From positions 3,782,001-3,846,000 of the forward strand of contig NZ_AP022586.1 of the NCBI RefSeq assembly GCF_010731695.1: 64,000 bases of DNA, written 5' to 3'. Of the stretch, positions 46,495 to 56,406 are shown piece by piece. The stretch's first letter is position 1, and every line of letters starts with the position of its first letter. The DNA is from Mycolicibacterium litorale (GTDB taxonomy: Bacteria > Actinomycetota > Actinomycetes > Mycobacteriales > Mycobacteriaceae). Below the pieces are notes generated by a model. That model saw only the letters and a program-made list of their open reading frames with translations, did no database searches and was not told where the DNA came from. Made by a program: the position numbers and the translations under genes.

Positions 46495-47427
46495 TCAGCG
46501 GTAGTCCCAGTACTGCAGCCACGTGATCGACGCGAAGAGGGTCAGCGTGACGACGTACACCGCGAGCACCACCGCAGCACCGCGCAGCGTGGTCACGAGT
46601 CCGGCGCCGTCGACCGGATCGAGCCACCGGCGAAACAGGCTCGTCGCCCCCGGCATCAACCACCACTGCATGAGGACAACGCTGACGACCTGGCTCAGCC
46701 ACAGCGCCAGCCACGGCTGCACACCCCAGCCGTCCAGTACCGGCCCGAAGAACCGCGACAGCAACATCACCGTCGGGTAGAGCACGAGCATCACCATCAT
46801 CGCCGACTTCCAGTTCGGCGTCATCCGCAGGCGCCCGTCGTCGACGCGCACCGTGGTGCCGAACGGGGTGGTCTGGCTGAGCGGCGAAAAGTCCTCGGCC
46901 AGGCTGCTTCTCAGCTCCGGCAGCGCCTCGGTGCGACGCGCCGACGCCAACCAGTCGGCCAGCTGGCGGTCGGTGCGGAACCGCAGCACAGACAGCCATC
47001 CGCCGGCCGCGTCCGGCGGGAAGAGCGCGGTGCCCTCGTAGCCCGGCGCCTCGGCCACCGCGGTGCCGAGACGGCGTTGCGCCGCGACGAACTCCGCCTC
47101 CCTTCCGTCGGCGACATCGTGGCGGAACGCCGCGACGCCGTGCGGCGGCGGCGCCTCCGAACTCAGCACCACAGGCGTTGCGGCCCGCCAGAACCCGAGC
47201 TCGTGGCCATGCCCGAGCATCTCGGCATGCTGCGGGCTGTCGAGCCAGTGTTCGAGCGAGTCGTCGTCGGCGAACGTCACGGCGACGGCGAGCTCGAAGT
47301 CGTCGAGCGCGGCGGATGCGGCGACGAAACCCGGGCACCCGCGGGCGGAGTCGGCGAATGCGTGGGCGTACTCGGCGAATCGGGCGCGGCCGGCGGACGG
47401 ATGGAAGACGGTCACGCCGGTGGCCAT
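46495..47427 (-). CDS. ABM-domain protein with C-terminal membrane spans
   Basis: This 310-residue protein has two antibiotic-biosynthesis-monooxygenase-like ferredoxin folds (about residues 3-90 and 95-185): DDFELAVAVTFADDDSLEHWLDS and LSVLRFRTDRQLADWLASARR are the matching strand-helix pieces. About three membrane spans follow (starting near 215, 243 and 283). ABM domains act on polyketide-like substrates or bind haem; membrane fusion of a tandem pair is unusual. ATG at 47427, with AGGGGAC upstream, is preferred to a GTG ten codons earlier. Confidence 0.78.
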   Translation of the reverse strand: MATGVTVFHPSAGRARFAEYAHAFADSARGCPGFVAASAALDDFELAVAVTFADDDSLEHWLDSPQHAEMLGHGHELGFWRAATPVVLSSEAPPPHGVAAFRHDVADGREAEFVAAQRRLGTAVAEAPGYEGTALFPPDAAGGWLSVLRFRTDRQLADWLASARRTEALPELRSSLAEDFSPLSQTTPFGTTVRVDDGRLRMTPNWKSAMMVMLVLYPTVMLLSRFFGPVLDGWGVQPWLALWLSQVVSVVLMQWWLMPGATSLFRRWLDPVDGAGLVTTLRGAAVVLAVYVVTLTLFASITWLQYWDYR

Positions 47428-47550
47428 GCGGAAGTCCCCTCGTCGACGACGGCTCACGGTAGCGTGCCGACGCGCGGTGGGGCCGGATTAGCGGCACCCC
47501 CGGGCGTTCGCTCACTACGTTGAGTGCGACATCCGAGCGAAGGAGCGCAC

Positions 47551-48216
47551 ATGTCGGGCAGTTGGGGTTCGGTGCTGACAGAGCTGATCCCGCTGGCGTT
47601 GGTCATCACGCTGTCGCCGCTGTCCGTCATCCCTGCCGTGTTGATGCTGCAGACGCCGCGGCCGCGTCCTACCGCGCTGGCCTTCATGGCGGGCTGGCTG
47701 CTCGGCCTCGGCGTCCTGACGGCGGTGTTCGTGGCGGTCTCCGGGGCGATCGGCGGGTTCGAGAAGCCGCCGAGTTGGGCGTCCTGGCTGCGCATCGTGA
47801 TCGGTGCGGCGCTGGTCGTGTTCGGCGTCGTCCGCTTCGCGCGACGTCGATCCGCGTCCCACCAACCGAAATGGCTGCGCAACCTGACCACCCTCGGCCC
47901 GGCGAAGGCGGCCGCCACCGCGGCCGCACTGACGGTCGCGAATCCGAAGGTGCTGTTCCTCTGCGTCGCAGCGGGTCTGGCGATCGGGTCAGCGGGCCTG
48001 GGCGGTGCCGTGTGGGCCGCGGTGGTGTATTTCGCCGCGGTCGCCGGGTCGAGTGTCGCCGTGCCGATCCTGGCCTACGCGATGTCCGGTGACCGGTTGG
48101 ACGCCGCACTCGAGCGGCTGAAGGACTGGATGGAACGCAACCACGCCACCCTGATGGCGGTGATCCTCGTCGTCATCGGACTTCTCGTGTTGTACAAGGG
48201 AATTCACGCGCTCTAG
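47551..48216 (+). CDS. GAP/SAP-family membrane protein
   Basis: This 221-residue protein has six helices in the pattern of the actinobacterial GAP family (peptidoglycolipid-addressing and sulfolipid-addressing proteins): TELIPLALVITLSPLSVIPAVLML, ANPKVLFLCVAAGLAIG and a C-terminal VILVVIGLLVLYKGI. Those proteins help deliver glycolipids to the cell surface, and distant relatives resemble LysE exporters. AAGGAGCG precedes the ATG at 47551. The glycosyltransferase and ABM genes nearby make a glycolipid role plausible. The stop overlaps the convergent TetR gene in CTAG. Confidence 0.83.
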   Translation: MSGSWGSVLTELIPLALVITLSPLSVIPAVLMLQTPRPRPTALAFMAGWLLGLGVLTAVFVAVSGAIGGFEKPPSWASWLRIVIGAALVVFGVVRFARRRSASHQPKWLRNLTTLGPAKAAATAAALTVANPKVLFLCVAAGLAIGSAGLGGAVWAAVVYFAAVAGSSVAVPILAYAMSGDRLDAALERLKDWMERNHATLMAVILVVIGLLVLYKGIHAL

Positions 48217-48839
48217 GTGGGCAGCCCCAGCTCCGCGGCGTCGGCGGTCAGGTAACGGGTCACCGTCGGGGCGAGCAGCGCGACCAGTTCGTCGCCCGAC
48301 AGCGTCGCCAGCGGCGGGATCTTCATGACGTACCGCAGCATCGCGGTGCCGACCAACGACGTGGCGGCCAGCATCGCCCGCAGTCGCGCGTGCTCGTCAC
48401 CGCCCAGTACACCGGAGACCGCGGTGAGCACGTAGGTCTGCATGAAGCTGCGGAACGCCTCGTGAGCCTCGCTGTTCGAGGTGGCGGACTGCAGCATCAC
48501 CACCATGGACGGACCGGTCTCCGGCGACTCCCAGATCTGCAGGTACACCCGCACCATGCGGGCGCCGACATCCCCGCCGGCTTCCGAGAGCGCGGCGACC
48601 AGCAGTTGCGGATCGATGATCAGCCGCAGCGACTCCCGGAACAGGTCGAGCTTGGACCCGAACAGGTAGAGCACCATCGACGGGTCGACGTGGGCGTCGT
48701 GGGCGATGGCCCGCAGTGTGGTGCGTTCGTAGCCGTCGCTGGCGAACCTCTTCTTGGCCGCGGTGAGCACCGCCTCCCGCGACACCGGTTCACCTTGGCG
48801 GCGGCCGCGGCGACGGGTCGTCTTCGCAGGTGAGGGCAT
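48213..48839 (-). CDS. TetR-family regulator
   Basis: This 208-residue regulator has a basic tail (TRRRGRRQGEP), then a TetR helix-turn-helix at about residues 20-66 (FASDGYERTTLRAIAHDAH, DPSMVLYLFGSKLDLF) and a helical ligand domain. It is divergent from a membrane-protein gene, and two copies of a TTTCA-type palindrome lie in the 96-base spacer, so repression of itself and that gene is likely. It converges on the GAP gene with a 4-base overlap. Confidence 0.9.
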   Translation of the reverse strand: MPSPAKTTRRRGRRQGEPVSREAVLTAAKKRFASDGYERTTLRAIAHDAHVDPSMVLYLFGSKLDLFRESLRLIIDPQLLVAALSEAGGDVGARMVRVYLQIWESPETGPSMVVMLQSATSNSEAHEAFRSFMQTYVLTAVSGVLGGDEHARLRAMLAATSLVGTAMLRYVMKIPPLATLSGDELVALLAPTVTRYLTADAAELGLPT

Positions 48840-48854
48840 ACGTCGACAGTATCA

Positions 48855-48874
48855 TTTCAATTGACGTTGAATAA
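48855..48874. promoter_or_regulatory. TetR operator copy 1
   Basis: The 20-base site contains TTCAA-N6-TTGAA. Its right part (TTGAAT, 48867-48872) is also the probable -35 box of the divergent membrane-protein gene. It shares GACGTTGAAT with the second copy, which is inverted and centred 50 bases away. Confidence 0.6.
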
Positions 48875-48895
48875 CTGCGTCCGCAGCGCTACGCT
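48867..48895 (+). promoter_or_regulatory. Promoter of the TetR-controlled membrane-protein gene
   Basis: TTGAAT (48867-48872) and TACGCT (48890-48895) are exactly 17 bases apart, a good vegetative promoter. The expected start is near 48902, just before operator copy 2, so both operators flank the polymerase site. Confidence 0.55.
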
Positions 48896-48904
48896 CGCAG
48901 CACG

Positions 48905-48924
48905 AAATTCAACGTCTAATGAAA
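48905..48924. promoter_or_regulatory. TetR operator copy 2 (inverted)
   Basis: Its reverse complement shares TTTCA and GACGTTGAAT with copy 1 at matching positions. It lies between the predicted transcription start and the ribosome site AAAAGGAGC of the membrane-protein gene. Confidence 0.6.
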
Positions 48925-48935
48925 AGGAGCGGGCC

Positions 48936-49934
48936 ATGACAACGACGTCGTCCCCTCGCACCGGCACGCACCACGAACCACCGCCTGCCGTCCGCGCCAC
49001 CGGCATCGTGGTCGGGCTCTGCGTGGTCATCGCGATCGTCGCGCTGGCCTTCGCGCTGCCTGCCGCGAAATCCGGCCCCCACGACGTCCCGATCGGCATC
49101 GCGGGCCCGCAGGCGGCGAACGGTCAGGTGGCGGCGATGCTGGATCAACGTGCCCCCGGTGCGTTCGCGATCACCTACTACCCGGGCGCGGACGCGCTGC
49201 GCGACGCCATCCGCGACCGCCAGGTCTACGGCGGGCTGTCCCTCGGACCCGACGGCCGCACCCTTCTGATCGCCAGCGGCGCCAGTCCGGCCGTCGCGCA
49301 GGTGCTGACCCAGCTCGGCACGGGCATGGCGGCCCAGACGGGCAGCGCGCCGGTCATCGAGGACGTCGCCCCACTGCCGACGTCCGATCCGCGCGGCACC
49401 GGCCTGGCCGCCTCGGCCCTGCCCATCACGTTGGCCGGGATCCTGCCCGCGGTCGCGCTGGTGCTGGCCCTGCGCCGCGAGGTCTGGACGCGGTTGACCG
49501 CAACCGTCGTCTTCAGCGGCGTCGCGGCCTGGACGATCGCCGCGCTGCTGTACTACGTGCTGGGCTCGTTCGACCAGAACTTCTGGGGCGTGACGGCCGC
49601 GCTCGCCCTCGGCCTGCTCGCGTGCGGTCTACCGGTGCTCGGACTCGGCTCGTTGTTCGGCCGCGTGGGGCTGGCCTGCGGCGCGGTGCTCGCCCTGCTC
49701 CTCGGCAATCCACTCTCCGGTCTGAGCAGCGCGCCCGAGATGCTGCCGCGCGGGTGGGGTGAGGTCGGCCAGTGGCTCCCCCAGGGCGCGACCGCGACGC
49801 TGCTGCGGTCGGCCGCGTTCTTCGACGGCGCCGGCGCGACGTCGGCGATCGTCGTGGCGATCTGCTGGGCGGTGGCCGGTGCGGCGCTGGTGGCCGTCGC
49901 CGCGCTGCGGCAGAAGGAGCACACAGCGAACTGA
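48936..49934 (+). CDS. YhgE/ABC-2-like membrane protein
   Basis: This 332-residue protein has one N-terminal span (about 24-45), an outer domain of about 100 residues (DVPIGIAGPQAANGQVAAMLDQRAPGAF is its start), then five or six spans. That is the topology of YhgE/Pip-like and ABC-2 permease proteins. No ATPase gene is adjacent. The gene is controlled by the divergent TetR through two operators, which suggests an efflux or envelope-stress role. ATG at 48936 follows AAAAGGAGC. Confidence 0.78.
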   Translation: MTTTSSPRTGTHHEPPPAVRATGIVVGLCVVIAIVALAFALPAAKSGPHDVPIGIAGPQAANGQVAAMLDQRAPGAFAITYYPGADALRDAIRDRQVYGGLSLGPDGRTLLIASGASPAVAQVLTQLGTGMAAQTGSAPVIEDVAPLPTSDPRGTGLAASALPITLAGILPAVALVLALRREVWTRLTATVVFSGVAAWTIAALLYYVLGSFDQNFWGVTAALALGLLACGLPVLGLGSLFGRVGLACGAVLALLLGNPLSGLSSAPEMLPRGWGEVGQWLPQGATATLLRSAAFFDGAGATSAIVVAICWAVAGAALVAVAALRQKEHTAN

Positions 49935-49950
49935 CTTAGACTCGGGCGAC

Positions 49951-51117
49951 GTGGGACTCGACGATCGCGACGCGCTGGCAGTACTGCGCGACGCGGTCGA
50001 TCCCCGTCGCGGTTCGGACGCCCTGATCGCCGACTTCTACACCCGCTGGTTCGCCGTCGACCTCTCGGTGCGCGACCTGTTCCCGCCGGATATGGCCCGG
50101 CAGCGCACGGTGTTCGCCGAGGCGATGACCTGGTTGTTCGGAGAACTGATCGCCCAGCGCGCCGAGGAGCCCGTGGCATTCCTCGCCCAGCTCGGCCGTG
50201 ACCATCGCAAATACGGTGTGACGCAACGGCATTACGACACCATGGGCGAGGCGTTGTACGCCGCGATGCGCCACCGGCTGGCAGACCAGTGGTCTGATCG
50301 GCTGGCCGAGGCGGCGCGCGACACCGTCGCGCTGGCCACCGGGGTGATGCGCGGTGCGGCCGAGGCCGAGGAGGGGCCGCCGTACTGCGACGGCACGGTC
50401 ATCGAACACATCCGCGCCACCCGCGACGTCTCGGTGGTGCGTCTGCAGTTGGACCAGCCACTGGCCTACCACCCCGGCCAGTACGTGACCGTGCAGGTGC
50501 CGCAGTGGCCGCGACGCTGGCGCTACCTCAGCCCCGCGATACCCACCGAGCCCGGCGGCGGCATCGAGTTCCACATCCGGTCGGTGCCGGGCGGCATGGT
50601 GAGCACCGCGATCGTCAACGAGACCCGCGTGGGCGACCGGTGGCGGCTGTCGAATCCGCACGGTGCGCTCGCCGTCGACCGCGACGGCGGCGACGTGCTG
50701 ATGGTGGCAGGCAGCACCGGGCTGGCGCCGCTGCGGACGCTGATCATGGACATGACCCGGTTCGGGGTGAACCCGCGCGTACATCTGTTCTTCGGCGGCC
50801 GGTTCCCGTGCGACCTCTACGACCTCACGACGCTGTGGCAGATCGCCTCGACGAACCCGTGGCTGTCGGTGACTCCGGTGTCGGAGTACAGCACCGATCC
50901 GCCGTGGGCCGCCGATTACCCGGACCCGACCCCGCCGCGCGGCCTGCACGTCCGCCAGACCGGCCGGCTGTCCGAGGTCGTCACCCGATACGGCAACTGG
51001 GGCGATCGGCAGATCCTGATCTGCGGCAGCGCGGCGATGACCGAGGCCACCAAGGCGGCGCTGATCGCCAAAGGCGCACCGCCCGAGCGCATCCAGCACG
51101 ACCCGCTCACCACCTGA
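49951..51117 (+). CDS. Type II flavohaemoglobin-like protein (Rv0385-like)
   Basis: This 388-residue protein has an N-terminal globin domain (about 1-140, with candidate proximal histidine H85 in LGRDHRKYGV), an FAD domain (about 148-245, RRWRYLSPA) and an NAD domain (VAGSTGLAPLRTLI and LICGSAAMTEA). The size fits Rv0385, described as a second flavohaemoglobin type that differs from NO-dioxygenases and is linked to D-lactate oxidation, as I recall. The GTG at 49951 starts 16 bases after the upstream membrane gene. In M. tuberculosis Rv0385 is directly divergent from clpB; here five genes separate them. Confidence 0.87.
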   Translation: MGLDDRDALAVLRDAVDPRRGSDALIADFYTRWFAVDLSVRDLFPPDMARQRTVFAEAMTWLFGELIAQRAEEPVAFLAQLGRDHRKYGVTQRHYDTMGEALYAAMRHRLADQWSDRLAEAARDTVALATGVMRGAAEAEEGPPYCDGTVIEHIRATRDVSVVRLQLDQPLAYHPGQYVTVQVPQWPRRWRYLSPAIPTEPGGGIEFHIRSVPGGMVSTAIVNETRVGDRWRLSNPHGALAVDRDGGDVLMVAGSTGLAPLRTLIMDMTRFGVNPRVHLFFGGRFPCDLYDLTTLWQIASTNPWLSVTPVSEYSTDPPWAADYPDPTPPRGLHVRQTGRLSEVVTRYGNWGDRQILICGSAAMTEATKAALIAKGAPPERIQHDPLTT

Positions 51118-51139
51118 GCCGCCGTGCCACACTGGCGCC

Positions 51140-52042
51140 ATGGCCGAGTACCAACCCATCACCCTGCGCGACCCCTCGTCGTCGGTGACCGCGACGTACG
51201 TGCCCGCCGCGGGGATGATCTGCACATCGCTGGCCGCCGACGGTGTCGAGTACCTCGGCCAGCGCCGAGGCGTGGAGGCCTACATCACCAGCGGTAAGAC
51301 GATGGGCATCCCGATCCTCTACCCGTGGGCGAACCGGTTGAGCGCGACGAAGTACCCGATCGACGGCGCCGTCGTGACGCTCACGCCGGGCGTGGGCGGG
51401 GTGCGCACCGACGAGCACGGGGTGCCGATCCACGGGGTGCTGGGCGCGTATGCCGGATGGGTGGTCACCGAGCGGTCCGACCACAGGTTGGTCGCCGACC
51501 TGGACTGGGGTGGCACACCGCGACTGCTGGCGGCGTTCCCGTTCCCGCACGTCCTCACCATGACGGTGACGCTGGCCGACCGGGCGCTGACCGTGGAGAC
51601 CACGGTGGCGCCGTCGTCCGCGGCGCCGGTTCCGCTCTGCTACGGCTACCACCCGTATCTGCAGATCCCCGGTGTCGCGCGGGCGCAGTGGCAATTGCAG
51701 ACGCCGGCCATGCGCCACCTCCAGGTCGACAGCTGGGGCATCCCGACCGGCGGCACCCAGGAGTGGGCCGGCGGCGATCAACCGCTCGGGGACACCGAAC
51801 TCGACCACGGGTTCGACCAGGTCGACGAGGGTGCGGTGTTCGTCCTCTCCGGGGGCGACCGGCGGGTCGAGGTGACGTTCGGACAGGGCTATTCGGGCGC
51901 GCAGCTCTTCGCGCCCGCCGCCGACGACCTCGTCGCCATCGAACCGATGACCGCGCCCACCGATGCGCTGCGCCGAGGCAACTACCGGATGGCGGCCCCG
52001 GGCGAGCCCGAGACCAGCCGGTTCTCGATCAAGGTCGGTTAG
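51140..52042 (+). CDS. Aldose 1-epimerase (mutarotase) family protein
   Basis: This 300-residue beta-sandwich protein has the mutarotase features MGIPILYPWANRL, PIHGVLG, CYGYHPYLQIPG (catalytic histidine) and VAIEPMTAP (catalytic glutamate). It should interconvert alpha and beta anomers of a free or phosphorylated sugar. The gene follows the flavohaemoglobin gene by 22 bases. The stop overlaps the convergent hspR stop (TTAG). Confidence 0.9.
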   Translation: MAEYQPITLRDPSSSVTATYVPAAGMICTSLAADGVEYLGQRRGVEAYITSGKTMGIPILYPWANRLSATKYPIDGAVVTLTPGVGGVRTDEHGVPIHGVLGAYAGWVVTERSDHRLVADLDWGGTPRLLAAFPFPHVLTMTVTLADRALTVETTVAPSSAAPVPLCYGYHPYLQIPGVARAQWQLQTPAMRHLQVDSWGIPTGGTQEWAGGDQPLGDTELDHGFDQVDEGAVFVLSGGDRRVEVTFGQGYSGAQLFAPAADDLVAIEPMTAPTDALRRGNYRMAAPGEPETSRFSIKVG

Positions 52043-52428
52043 CGGCCGCGGCCCTGCCGCGGCTGCCACACGACCAGCGCGGTGCTCTTCGCGGGCACCG
52101 CGAGGTCGCGACGCTGGTTGGCCCGCAGCTCCTCGACTTCTCGGACCAGTTCCGAGACGCGCGACTGCAGCGCCTCGACCTGATTGGTCAACTCGATGAT
52201 GCGTTTGATGCCGGCCAGGTTGACGCCCTCGTCCTGCGACAGCCGCTGTACCTCACGGAGCAGGTCCACGTCGCGTTCCGAATAGCGCCGGCCACCGCCC
52301 GAGCTGCGTTGCGGGCTGACCAGACCGAGCCGGTCGTAGGTGCGCAGAGTCTGCGCGTGCATCCCGGCCAGCTCGGCGGCCACCGAAATCAGGAAGGTCC
52401 GGGCTTCTCCGTTGCGTTTGGCGGCCAT
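52039..52428 (-). CDS. hspR: Heat-shock repressor HspR
   Basis: HspR is a MerR-family repressor that binds HAIR repeats with DnaK as co-repressor, silencing dnaK and clpB until misfolded proteins occupy DnaK. The 129-residue protein has a MerR helix-turn-helix at about 14-82 (VAAELAGMHAQTLRTYDRLGLVSPQRSSGGGRRYSERDVDLL is one continuous domain; MHAQTLRTYDRLGL is the core) and a coiled coil at 88-112. ATG at 52428 lies one base after the dnaJ stop. HAIR sites are visible upstream of dnaK and clpB. Confidence 0.96.
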   Translation of the reverse strand: MAAKRNGEARTFLISVAAELAGMHAQTLRTYDRLGLVSPQRSSGGGRRYSERDVDLLREVQRLSQDEGVNLAGIKRIIELTNQVEALQSRVSELVREVEELRANQRRDLAVPAKSTALVVWQPRQGRGR

Positions 52429-52429
52429 G

Positions 52430-53626
52430 TCACGCTCCCGACCATCCGGCCCGCGGGTCGAATCCGCTCGCCCGCTCCGCCTTCGCGTAGGCCTCCAGCG
52501 CTTCGGCCGCCTCACCCTCGAGATTCGGCGGAACGGCCACCTTCACCGTCACGAGCAGATCGCCGTGTCCGCCACCGCGTTTGGGTACACCGCGGCCGCG
52601 CACCCGCAGGATGCGACCGTCCGAGGTGCCCTTGGGCACCCGCACACCGACCTTGCCCTCCAGCGTCGGCACGGAAAGCGTTGTGCCGAGTGCCAGTTCG
52701 TGGAAGCTGACCGGCACGGAGACGGTGAGGTCGTCACCGTCACGGCCGAACACCTTGTCGGGGCGCACATGCACGGTCACGTACAGGTCGCCTGACGGTG
52801 CGCCGCGCAGACCCGCCTCGCCCTGACCGGCCAACCGGATCCGCTGACCGTCCTCCACCCCCGGGGGGATCCGCACGTTGATGGTGCGGGTCCTGGTGGT
52901 GACCCCGGTGCCTTTGCACTCACCGCAGGGGTGCTCGATGATCGAGCCGCTGCCCTTGCACTCGGTGCACGGTTCGGAGAACCCGAACGCCCCCTGGTTG
53001 CGGTTGACCACGCCGGCGCCGTTGCAGTTGGGGCACACCTTCGGGCTGGTGCCCGGACGTGCGCCGCTGCCATGGCAATTCGTACACGGGGCGGGGCTGG
53101 TCAGCCGCAACGGCATCGCCACACCCTTGGTGGCCTCCAGGAACGACAGTTCGGTCTCGGTCTCGAGGTCGTTGCCGCGCCGCGGCCGGCTGGGCCGCGG
53201 CGAGGCACCTCGCCCGAAGAGACCGCCGAACAGGTCGCCGATGTTGGCGCCGCCGGTCTGCCCGGCGGCGTCGAACAGATCGTTGAGGTTGAACTCGACG
53301 CCCTCAGAACCGTAGGCACCGCCGCCGCCGAAACCGCCGCCGAATCCTCCACCGCCACCGCCGTTGAAGCGGCCGCGGCCGAATCCGCCGCCGGCGAACA
53401 GCCGGCGGGTCTCGTCGTACTCCTTGCGCTTCGCCGGGTCCGAGAGCACGCTGTGCGCCTCGGACACCGCCTTGAACCGCTCGGAAGCAGAGGGATCCGG
53501 GTTGGTATCGGGGTGGAGATCACGGGCCAACTTCCGGTAGGCCTTCTTGATCTCGTCCGCGCTGGCGTCAGAGGAGACGCCGAGTTCTTTGTAGAAGTCC
53601 TTCTCGACCCACTCGCGTTGGGCCAT
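52430..53626 (-). CDS. dnaJ: Co-chaperone DnaJ
   Basis: DnaJ delivers substrates to DnaK and stimulates its ATPase. The 398-residue protein has the J domain with HPD ([11 protein letters not shown]), a Gly/Phe-rich linker (about 75-115), a zinc domain with four CxxCxGxG repeats ([32 protein letters not shown]) and a C-terminal substrate domain. All zinc cysteines are present, as in DnaJ1 of M. tuberculosis. It is the third gene of dnaK-grpE-dnaJ-hspR, 28 bases after grpE. Confidence 0.97.
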   Translation of the reverse strand: MAQREWVEKDFYKELGVSSDASADEIKKAYRKLARDLHPDTNPDPSASERFKAVSEAHSVLSDPAKRKEYDETRRLFAGGGFGRGRFNGGGGGGFGGGFGGGGAYGSEGVEFNLNDLFDAAGQTGGANIGDLFGGLFGRGASPRPSRPRRGNDLETETELSFLEATKGVAMPLRLTSPAPCTNCHGSGARPGTSPKVCPNCNGAGVVNRNQGAFGFSEPCTECKGSGSIIEHPCGECKGTGVTTRTRTINVRIPPGVEDGQRIRLAGQGEAGLRGAPSGDLYVTVHVRPDKVFGRDGDDLTVSVPVSFHELALGTTLSVPTLEGKVGVRVPKGTSDGRILRVRGRGVPKRGGGHGDLLVTVKVAVPPNLEGEAAEALEAYAKAERASGFDPRAGWSGA

Positions 53627-53654
53627 GCCGCGTCACCTCCTCACCTTTCTCTCG

Positions 53655-54322
53655 TTATCGGTTGTCTGATTCTGGACTTGATTCTGGGCCCAGGGCGCTC
53701 GGAGCGCTGCCGTTCTCGGCCGTGTCGGCCGACGGGACGGTGTCCACGACACCGACCATCGCGTGCCGCACCACCTGTTCGCCGACCTTGTAGCCGCGGC
53801 GCATCACGGTGCCCACCACGGGGTGGGTGCCGTCGCCCTCGTGCTGGACGGCTTCGTGCAGGGACGGGTCGAACTCGTCGCCCTCCTCGCCGAAGGCGGT
53901 CAGCCCGAGTTGCTCGAGCGCACCGGCCAGCTTGTCGGCCACCGACTTCAGCGGTCCCGACTCGAGGTCGCCGTGGCTGCGGGCACGCTCGAGGTCGTCG
54001 AGCACGCCCAGCAACTGGCTGACCACCGCCACCTTCGCGCGGTCGGCGATCATCTGCTGGTCGCGCAGCGTGCGCTTGCGGTAGTTGTCGTACTCCGCCT
54101 TCACCCGCTGCAGGGTGCTCTTGAGCTCGGCCACCTCGTCGGTGTCGGTCGCGCTCGCCGGCGCCGGGTCCGGCGCCGGCCCGCTGGATGTCGCCGCCTG
54201 AGCGGCTCCAGGGGCCGACGCCGTCGCCGGGTCACGAATCTCGCCGGTCACCGGGTCGATGCGCCGTTTGTCGGTGACGGTCACCGGCTCCTGCGGCTCA
54301 TTCTCGCCGTTGTGAGGACGGG

Positions 54323-54326
<4 letters not shown>
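53655..54326 (-). CDS. grpE: Nucleotide exchange factor GrpE
   Basis: GrpE releases ADP from DnaK. The 223-residue protein has a disordered Pro/Ala-rich start (about 1-60), a long coiled-coil helix ([19 protein letters not shown]) and a beta head ([38 protein letters not shown] is one continuous segment; GTVMRRGYK is the signature). The GTG at 54326 overlaps the dnaK stop by 4 bases, so its synthesis is coupled to that of DnaK. Confidence 0.96.
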
Positions 54327-56188
<1,862 letters not shown>

Positions 56189-56228
56189 GTTGATGTCCTC
56201 CTTGTTGCCAACTACTACGTTTGTGGGG

Positions 56229-56249
56229 TCTGAGCGGACCTCACTCAAG
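56229..56249. promoter_or_regulatory. Second, weaker HAIR element upstream of dnaK
   Basis: TCTGAGC-N7-ACTCAAG has a perfect right half and a left half with 4 of 7 consensus matches. It lies about 40 bases before the dnaK start, next to the stronger copy at 56284-56304. Confidence 0.55.
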
Positions 56250-56283
56250 ACTGCTCCGCCGGAACCCCGGCTGTCAACTCAGA

Positions 56284-56304
56284 CTTGAGCGATGTTCACT
56301 CAAC
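56284..56304. promoter_or_regulatory. HAIR element upstream of dnaK
   Basis: CTTGAGC-N7-ACTCAAC matches the HspR consensus at 12 of 14 positions. It lies about 95 bases before the dnaK start codon. A TTGACA on the minus strand lies between the two HAIR copies (56271-56276) and is a possible -35 box. Confidence 0.8.
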
Positions 56305-56406
56305 TTGTCGCAATCCACAACGGGCCACCCCGCGGGTTTGTTCCCGGGCGGGGATTTCTGGTCGCGAGACCTACCCGCCGGTCCCCGGCAGGCGGACCAT
56401 GAGGAC

